DNA of 64,000 bases from positions 1,984,001 through 2,048,000 of the forward strand of contig NZ_JBAJIJ010000001.1 in assembly GCF_036867135.1 (NCBI RefSeq). The letters are read 5' to 3'. The notes below the pieces were generated by a model. That model made no database searches. It was given only the letters and a program-made list of their open reading frames with translations, and was not told the DNA's origin. Numbering within the stretch: the stretch's first letter is position 1; each line of letters opens with the position of its first letter. The stretch is from Aeromicrobium sp. Sec7.5. GTDB lineage: Bacteria; Actinomycetota; Actinomycetes; Propionibacteriales; Nocardioidaceae. Positions 58,793 to 64,000 of this stretch are shown one piece after another. The translations under genes and the position numbers were made by a program.

Positions 58793-59732
58793 AGCCGAGC
58801 TTGCGCAGCTGCTTGGGGTCGCGCTGCCAGTCCTTGGCGATCTTGACGTGCAGGTCGAGGTACACCGGCGTGCCGATGATCTTCTCGATCTGACGACGCG
58901 AGGTGGCCCCGATCTCCTTGAGCCGGGCGCCCTGCTTGCCGATGATGATCCCCTTCTGGCTGTCACGCTCGACGTAGACGTTGACGCGCACGTCCGTGAG
59001 GGGCTTGCCCTCGGGGCGGTCATCGCGCGGCACGATCTCGTCGACCACGACGGCCAGGGAGTGCGGCAGCTCGTCGCGCACGCCCTCGAGCGCCGCCTCG
59101 CGCACGATCTCGGCGACGAGCGTCTCGGCCGGCTCGTCGGTCAGCTGGCCGTCGGGGTAGAGGGGCGAACCGTCGGGCAAGGTCGCGATCAGCAGGTCGC
59201 GCAGCAGCTCGACCTGACTGCCGTCCTTGGCGCTGACGGGGACGATGTCCTGCCACCGCAGTCCGGCCTCCTCGCCGGCGGCCTGGATCGACATCAGGTG
59301 CTGGGCCAACCGGTCCGGCGAGACGAGGTCGGTCTTGGTGGCCACGGCCAGGACCGGCTTCTTGCGCAGGCCGGCGAGCTCCTTGACCAGGTACTTGTCA
59401 CCCGGCCCGACCTTCTGGTCCGACGGGAAGCACATCGCGACCGTGTCGACGTCGGTCCAGGTGGCGCGCACGAGGTCGTTGAGCCGCTGCCCCAGCGTGT
59501 TGCGCGGGCGGTGCAGGCCCGGCGTGTCGACGAGGATCAGCTGCGCGCCCTCGGTGTGGACGAGACCACGGATCGCGTGCCGCGTGGTCTGCGGCTTCGA
59601 CGACGTGATGGCGATCTTCTCGCCCACGAGGGCGTTGGTCAGCGTGGACTTGCCCGCGTTGGGCCGGCCCACGAAGCAGGCGAAGCCCGATCGGAACCGC
59701 GGGCCCTCGTCGGTCGCCTCGGGAGCGGGCAT
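58788..59732 (-). CDS. era: GTPase Era
   Basis: The 314-residue GTPase acts in 16S rRNA maturation and 30S assembly. G1 GRPNAGKST, G3 VDTPGLHRP, G4 TKTDL and the C-terminal KH domain (about 215-314, VERDSQKGIIIGKQGARLKEIG) are present. The IS481 element inserted directly at its stop, leaving the protein whole. The ATG overlaps the upstream gene's stop as TGATG. Confidence 0.95.
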   Translation of the reverse strand: MPAPEATDEGPRFRSGFACFVGRPNAGKSTLTNALVGEKIAITSSKPQTTRHAIRGLVHTEGAQLILVDTPGLHRPRNTLGQRLNDLVRATWTDVDTVAMCFPSDQKVGPGDKYLVKELAGLRKKPVLAVATKTDLVSPDRLAQHLMSIQAAGEEAGLRWQDIVPVSAKDGSQVELLRDLLIATLPDGSPLYPDGQLTDEPAETLVAEIVREAALEGVRDELPHSLAVVVDEIVPRDDRPEGKPLTDVRVNVYVERDSQKGIIIGKQGARLKEIGATSRRQIEKIIGTPVYLDLHVKIAKDWQRDPKQLRKLGF

Positions 59733-60082
59733 CAGGTGTGCTTGACGGCGTGCACCGTGCCGTCGGGGGTGGCCGAGTAGACCGGGGTCTCCTGGCCTGC
59801 CAGCTCGCGGAACGCGTCGAGGTTGACGATGCGGTCCTCGGGACCCACGACCGCGCCGGCCTCCAGGCCCGTGGCCCCCGACGAGACGGCCATCGCGACC
59901 GCGAGGTCGAGCGCCTCGAGCTGCAGCACCTCGAGCTCGACGGTCGAGGCGGTGTAGGTGCGGCCGTCCTGGTCGCGGACCGCGGCCCCCTGGGCAGCGC
60001 TGGTGCGGGCGCGGGACGCCCGGGCCAGGGTGACCAGCTTGGCGTCCTCCGCCTCGAGTTCGACGCTGTGTTCGTGGCTCAT
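59732..60082 (-). CDS. Degenerate cytidine-deaminase-like protein
   Basis: The 116-residue protein resembles the cytidine deaminase fold. ASRARTSAAQGAAVRDQDGRTYTAS and STVELEVLQLEALDLAVAMAVSSG replace the zinc-binding H-A-E and P-C-x2-C elements, which are missing. It should not bind catalytic zinc. Similar genes sit between the CorC and era genes in actinobacteria. The ATG overlaps the CorC stop (ATGA) and its stop overlaps era. Confidence 0.7.
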   Translation of the reverse strand: MSHEHSVELEAEDAKLVTLARASRARTSAAQGAAVRDQDGRTYTASTVELEVLQLEALDLAVAMAVSSGATGLEAGAVVGPEDRIVNLDAFRELAGQETPVYSATPDGTVHAVKHT

Positions 60083-61380
60083 GAGCCTGAGGCTACCGAC
60101 TCGTCGACCTCGGTGAGTCGCGTCACGCGGACGTGGCCCACCTTGTTGCGGCGACCGGTCGTGCCCTCGGCCAGCAGGTGCAGGCCCAGGGCCTCGGTGT
60201 GCGACCCGGGGAGGGGCACCTCGCCCAGGTACTTGGCCAGCAGTCCGCCGACGGTGTCGACCTCCTCGTCCTCGAGGTCGTCGATCCCGGTGAGCTCGGC
60301 GAGGTCGTCGATGTCGAGCCGCACGCTGACGCGCCACGAGCCGTCGGTGAGGGCCTCGACCTCGTCGGGCTCGGAGTCGTACTCGTCGGTGATCTCGCCG
60401 ACGATCTCCTCCAGGATGTCCTCGATCGTGACGAGGCCGGCGGTGCCGCCGAACTCGTCGACGACGATCGCGATGTGGGTGCGGCTGGCCTGCATCTCGC
60501 GCAGCAGGTCGTCGACGGGCTTGGTGTCGGGCACGAACAGGCAGGGCCTCATGATCGTGGCGATGCGCTCGACCTGCTCGGCCGTGTGGTTGTCGAACAC
60601 CCGCTTGGTGACGTCCTTGAGGTAGGCGATGCCGACGACGTCGTCGAGGTTCTCCTCCACGACCGGCAGCCGCGAGTAGCCGCTCTGGAGCGACAGCGAC
60701 ATGACCTTGCGGAGGGTCTTGGTGTGCTCGACCGAGACGACGTCGGTGCGCGGCACCATGACCTCGCGCACGATCGTGTCGCCGAGCTCGAAGACCGAGT
60801 GGATCATCTTCGACTCGTCGGTCTCGATGAGCGACGAGGCCGCCGCGAGGTCGACCATCTCGCGCACCTCGACCTCGGAGGCGAACGGCCCGTCGGTGAA
60901 CCCACGGCCCGGCGTGAGGGCGTTGCCGAGGACGATGAGCCCCTTCGGGATGGGCCCGAGGACCCATTCCAGCGCCATGACCGGCCAGGCGGACCACACC
61001 GCGACCGCCTCGGCGCGCTGGCGCCCGAGCGTGCGCGGACCGACGCCGATGAACACGAAGCTGACCAGGCCCATCACGAGCGTCGCCACGACGAACTGCT
61101 GCCAGAGGCCCTCGATCTCACCGGCGACGAAGATCGCGGCCAGCACGACCGAGGCCGTCTCGGCGAGGACCCGGACGAGCGTCAGGCTGTTGAGGTAGGG
61201 CGCGGGGTCGTCGAGGATCCGCATGAGGCGGGCCGCGCCAGCACGCCCCTCGTCGTCGAGCTCCTCGGCGCGGGCGCGCGAGAACGACGACAGCGCGGCC
61301 TCCGTGCTCGTGAGCAGGCCGGCCACGAAGGCCAGAACCACCGCGATGACGGCCGGGGTCCAGCTGGCGGGATCGAACAT
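60079..61380 (-). CDS. CNNM/CorC-family membrane protein with CBS pair
   Basis: The 433-residue protein has a DUF21 membrane domain (about 1-190, four helices), a CBS pair (about 205-330, with VMVPRTDVVSVE) and a C-terminal CorC_HlyC domain (about 345-425). This architecture is linked to Mg2+/Co2+ transport or efflux. The start is ATG 61380. It lies 5 bp after the ybeY stop, in the phoH-ybeY-corC-era run. Confidence 0.9.
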   Translation of the reverse strand: MFDPASWTPAVIAVVLAFVAGLLTSTEAALSSFSRARAEELDDEGRAGAARLMRILDDPAPYLNSLTLVRVLAETASVVLAAIFVAGEIEGLWQQFVVATLVMGLVSFVFIGVGPRTLGRQRAEAVAVWSAWPVMALEWVLGPIPKGLIVLGNALTPGRGFTDGPFASEVEVREMVDLAAASSLIETDESKMIHSVFELGDTIVREVMVPRTDVVSVEHTKTLRKVMSLSLQSGYSRLPVVEENLDDVVGIAYLKDVTKRVFDNHTAEQVERIATIMRPCLFVPDTKPVDDLLREMQASRTHIAIVVDEFGGTAGLVTIEDILEEIVGEITDEYDSEPDEVEALTDGSWRVSVRLDIDDLAELTGIDDLEDEEVDTVGGLLAKYLGEVPLPGSHTEALGLHLLAEGTTGRRNKVGHVRVTRLTEVDESVASGS

Positions 61381-61385
61381 CGAGG

Positions 61386-61862
61386 TCAGGGTCCTTCGGG
61401 GTCGACGCCGAGCTCGGCCCGCTGCCACTCGACGAGGAGTCGGCCCTGCAGGCCGAACATCTCCCGGTGCTCGTCGGGCTCGGCGTGGTCGTAGCCGAGC
61501 AGGTGCAGGATGCCGTGCACCAGCAGGAGGTCGACCTCGTCGGAGGTGGAGTGGCCTGCGGCGGGCGCCTGCTGCTCGGCGATCTGCGGGCACAGCGCGA
61601 TGTCGCCGAGGTAGCCCTCGGGCGCCTCCTCGTCGTCACGGCCGGGCGTGAGCTCGTCCATCGGGAACGACAGGACGTCGGTCGGACCCTTCTTGCCCAT
61701 CCACTGCTCGTTGAGCGTGGCGATCGTGTCGGGCTCGACGAGGCGGACCGTGAGCTCCGTGGCCGGGTGCAGGCGCATGCGCCGCATGACGAAGCGGCAG
61801 AGTCGGGTCAGGGCGACGACATCGACGCCCGTGCCGGACTCATCGAGGACGTCGACGTTCAC
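61386..61862 (-). CDS. ybeY: Endoribonuclease YbeY
   Basis: The 158-residue metalloendoribonuclease acts in 16S rRNA 3'-end maturation and quality control. The zinc-binding signature HGILHLLGYDHAEPDEH (about 114-130) is complete, and TDVLSFPMDE and GDIALCP precede it. The start is GTG 61862, 22 nt inside the phoH end, so translation is coupled to PhoH; an extension to 61883 is possible. Confidence 0.94.
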   Translation of the reverse strand: MNVDVLDESGTGVDVVALTRLCRFVMRRMRLHPATELTVRLVEPDTIATLNEQWMGKKGPTDVLSFPMDELTPGRDDEEAPEGYLGDIALCPQIAEQQAPAAGHSTSDEVDLLLVHGILHLLGYDHAEPDEHREMFGLQGRLLVEWQRAELGVDPEGP

Positions 61863-63909
61863 TGCGCTCCAGCTCCTCCGCACCGTTCTCGAACTGGTCG
61901 TAGGCCGCGACGATCCTGCCCACGAGGCGGTGGCGGACGACGTCCTGTGCCGTCAGCTGGGAGAAGTGGATGTCGTCGATGTCGTCGAGGATGCCCTGGA
62001 TGATCCGCAGTCCGCTGCGCTGGCCGGTCGGGAGGTCGACCTGCGTGACGTCACCGGTGACCACGACCTTGGAGCCGAAGCCCAGGCGGGTCAGGAACAT
62101 CTTCATCTGCTCGGCCGTGGTGTTCTGCGCCTCGTCGAGGATGATGAACGCGTCGTTGAGCGTGTTGTGCGTGACGATGAAATCGTCCGTCACGTACAGC
62201 GAGTCCTGGGCGCCGACCGAGATGCACACGGTCTCCGATCGACCTGCTGGCTCGATCGACTCGACGAACCGCATCGGACGCCCGCCGCCTGCGAGGTCGT
62301 ACTTCGCGACCTTCCTCGAGAGGCGGAAGGGCTGGACTCCGGCGGGCAGCCGGATGTCGAGCACGTGCGCGTCGTGGACGTAGCCAACGTCGCGGCCGTT
62401 GGCATGACCCGGCTTGCGACCAGCGGCCGGTCTCGTGCGCGCGTACGCGACTCCGCCGAGCGAACGGACCAGATACGTGACGTCGTCACGAAGGCGCTGC
62501 GACGTGGTGGTGTACTGCACGCGGCACGTGCGACCGCGCTGCGCCACAGGGCCACCATCGGTGTCCAGCAGTCCCTGCAGGACGGCCAGGCGCACCTCAC
62601 GGGAGTTGTGCAGGTATACGACGGGGACGAACTTCGTCGAGGACGTCGTGTGGGCCAGCCCGAGCTGACGAATCACCGTGGTGACCGGGTTGGCGGTCCG
62701 CAGACCGCCTCGGCCGCCGTCGACGTGACGCAGGACGTAGTCGTACCGGCCCTTGTGCTTCAGCTCGATGCCGGGCAGGCGTCGCTCCAACTCGTCGACC
62801 AGCTCGGGGTCGGTCGACGTGAACGACGGTGTCGTTGCGGTCGTGATGCATCCGTCGCCGAGAAGGAGTCCGAGGGCGTAGGGGTCGATCGGGACGTCCT
62901 GCGCCTCCATCTCGACCGGGCCGACGACGGGCAGCTCGTAGCGTCGGGCGTGCATCCGGCGCAGGTTACCGACCATCTCCGACGTCTGGAGCGTGCGCGA
63001 CGTCCCGCGGCGGCGGTCGTCGATCGTGCGGACGGTCCACAGGTGCTCACCGCACGCCAGCGTCGATGCACCGTCCTGCGCCGTCACACGGAACACGTCT
63101 CGCTCACCCTGCGGGTAGACCCCGAGGACCGGAGTGGGTCGTCCGTTGCTGCCGGTCACCAGGTCGCCCACCTGCAGCGAACCGATGCGCCGCCAGCCGG
63201 TGGGGGTCATGACGGCCCGATCGACCGGCTGCGCGCGGCCACGCATGTACGCCAGGGGCGCCACCTCGATGACGCCGGCCGTCAGGAGCTTGGGGATCGC
63301 CTCGGGATCCATCATGTCGTGCAGCGCGTCGTACAGCGGGCGCAGGTACGGGTCGATCTTCTCGCTCAGCGTGCCCGGGAGATAGCCGAGCCGCTCCCCC
63401 GCCTCGACCGCAGGCCGGGTCAGGATGATGCGGCTGACCTGCTTGGACTGCAGCGCCTGCACGGCCTTGGCCATCGCGAGGTAGGTCTTGCCGGTGCCGG
63501 CCGGGCCGATGCCGAAGATGATCGTGTTCTCGTCGATCGCGTCGACGTAGCGCTTCTGGTTGAGCGTCTTGGGGCGGATCGTGCGGCCGCGGTTCGACAG
63601 GATGTTGAGGCTCAGCACCTCCGCGGGCCGCTCCTGCGTCTCGGTGCGGAGCATGCCGACGGTGCGCTCGACGGTCTCGCGGGTCATGCCCTGGCCCGTG
63701 CGGACGATCGTGGTGAGCTCGTCGAGGAGCCGCTCGACCAGCGCGACCTCGCCGGGCTCGCCGGTGACGCTCACGCGGTTGCCGCGGACGTGGATGTCGG
63801 CCTCGAAGTCGCGCTCGATGAGGCGGAGGAACTCGTCGCCGGCTCCGAAGAGCGCGACCGCATCGATGCTGCTGGGGACCGTGAAGGTGTGGGTGGGGTG
63901 CTCAGTCAT
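61840..63909 (-). CDS. phoH: PhoH-family ATPase precursor with intein
   Basis: The 689-residue precursor has a PhoH N-extein (residues 1-225), an intein (226-582) and a C-extein (583-689), so the spliced PhoH is 332 residues, the usual size. Walker A GPAGTGKT is at about 135-142, and the intein sits between RGR and TLNDAF, just before Walker B IILDEAQ. PhoH pairs with YbeY in RNA metabolism. The ATG 63909 is chosen over an upstream extension; TAGACT lies 10 nt upstream. Confidence 0.93.
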   Translation of the reverse strand: MTEHPTHTFTVPSSIDAVALFGAGDEFLRLIERDFEADIHVRGNRVSVTGEPGEVALVERLLDELTTIVRTGQGMTRETVERTVGMLRTETQERPAEVLSLNILSNRGRTIRPKTLNQKRYVDAIDENTIIFGIGPAGTGKTYLAMAKAVQALQSKQVSRIILTRPAVEAGERLGYLPGTLSEKIDPYLRPLYDALHDMMDPEAIPKLLTAGVIEVAPLAYMRGRAQPVDRAVMTPTGWRRIGSLQVGDLVTGSNGRPTPVLGVYPQGERDVFRVTAQDGASTLACGEHLWTVRTIDDRRRGTSRTLQTSEMVGNLRRMHARRYELPVVGPVEMEAQDVPIDPYALGLLLGDGCITTATTPSFTSTDPELVDELERRLPGIELKHKGRYDYVLRHVDGGRGGLRTANPVTTVIRQLGLAHTTSSTKFVPVVYLHNSREVRLAVLQGLLDTDGGPVAQRGRTCRVQYTTTSQRLRDDVTYLVRSLGGVAYARTRPAAGRKPGHANGRDVGYVHDAHVLDIRLPAGVQPFRLSRKVAKYDLAGGGRPMRFVESIEPAGRSETVCISVGAQDSLYVTDDFIVTHNTLNDAFIILDEAQNTTAEQMKMFLTRLGFGSKVVVTGDVTQVDLPTGQRSGLRIIQGILDDIDDIHFSQLTAQDVVRHRLVGRIVAAYDQFENGAEELERSERRRPR
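62164..63234 (-). other. Class 3-type LAGLIDADG intein inside phoH (357 aa)
   Basis: The intein starts with Ala instead of Cys or Ser and ends VTHN, followed by Thr of the C-extein. It has block B with W66 (GEHLW), block F with C337 (ETVCISV) and T355 before H356-N357, the Trp-Cys-Thr set that defines class 3. Two endonuclease motifs, LGLLLGDG (about 121-128) and LQGLLDTDG (about 219-227), indicate a full homing endonuclease. The frame is open, so splicing is expected to be active. Confidence 0.88.
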
Positions 63910-64000
63910 GGGTAGTTCCAGTCTACGACTCGAATCGCAGACGTCGAGTTCGCGGGCGCGCGCTGATCGAGACTCCGCTAGGACCGGCCGATCCACGGGC

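Overview
The window is GC-rich, densely packed actinobacterial chromosome. Conserved actinobacterial neighbourhoods point to the Propionibacteriales, with a Nocardioidaceae member such as Aeromicrobium or Nocardioides the best guess. These are the atpIBEFHAGDC operon, the argS-lysA-hom-thrC-thrB-rho-rpmE-prfA-prmC run, a complete mce lipid-import locus and the phoH-ybeY-corC-era run. The genus cannot be fixed from sequence reading alone. Most genes overlap by ATGA, GTGA or TGATG, so operons are tight.

Region 1 (1-8.2 kb, minus strand) is the ATP synthase operon, followed by a DUF2550 membrane protein and a tiny secreted peptide. Region 2 (8.4-12.0 kb, minus) holds a WecA/MraY-type sugar-phosphate transferase, tsaC, and a CDP-alcohol phosphatidyltransferase flanked by two paralogous VTT/DedA-like membrane proteins. 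An 81-bp tandem repeat that stays open as a 54-codon reading frame abuts tsaC. Region 3 (12.1-21.1 kb, minus) is the mce locus: yrbEA, yrbEB, a 28-codon small ORF, mceA-F and a Mce-associated protein. Its promoter carries a palindrome filling the -35/-10 spacer. No MceG ATPase gene lies in the window.

Region 4 (21.2-34.9 kb) covers translation termination (prfA, prmC, rpmE), Rho, aspartate-family amino acid synthesis (hom, thrC, thrB, lysA) and argS. A glutathione peroxidase-type gene and a DUF1059/degenerate-EAL pair are inserted. The Rho here lacks both Walker A lysines. Region 5 (35-43.6 kb) has tRNA-Arg(CCG), a hydrolase, NAD-binding proteins, two fluoride channels (crcB), dapD, a lysozyme-fold protein and an ABC exporter. 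Region 6 (43.7-52.2 kb) holds leuA with a leucine-rich leader peptide, a divergent glutathionyl-hydroquinone-reductase-like gene, an IclR/matC/matB malonate module, a flavodoxin-like protein, and a MerR/thioredoxin-reductase-like pair sharing a perfect 24-bp palindrome.

Region 7 (52.2-64 kb) contains a MoxR-DUF58-transglutaminase operon, a PHP-domain protein, and an intact IS481-family element that inserted exactly at the era stop codon. It ends with era, a degenerate cytidine-deaminase-like gene, a CorC/CNNM protein, ybeY, and phoH interrupted by a 357-residue LAGLIDADG intein with the Trp-Cys-Thr signature of class 3 inteins.

Many first-of-operon genes carry a TANNNT hexamer 6-7 nt before the start codon, which suggests widespread leaderless transcription and helps choose starts. 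No rRNA gene, CRISPR array or prophage was seen. No stretch over 300 bases lacks a gene; the longest gap, about 240 bp between the atpI-like and wecA-like genes, holds a nested inverted repeat.
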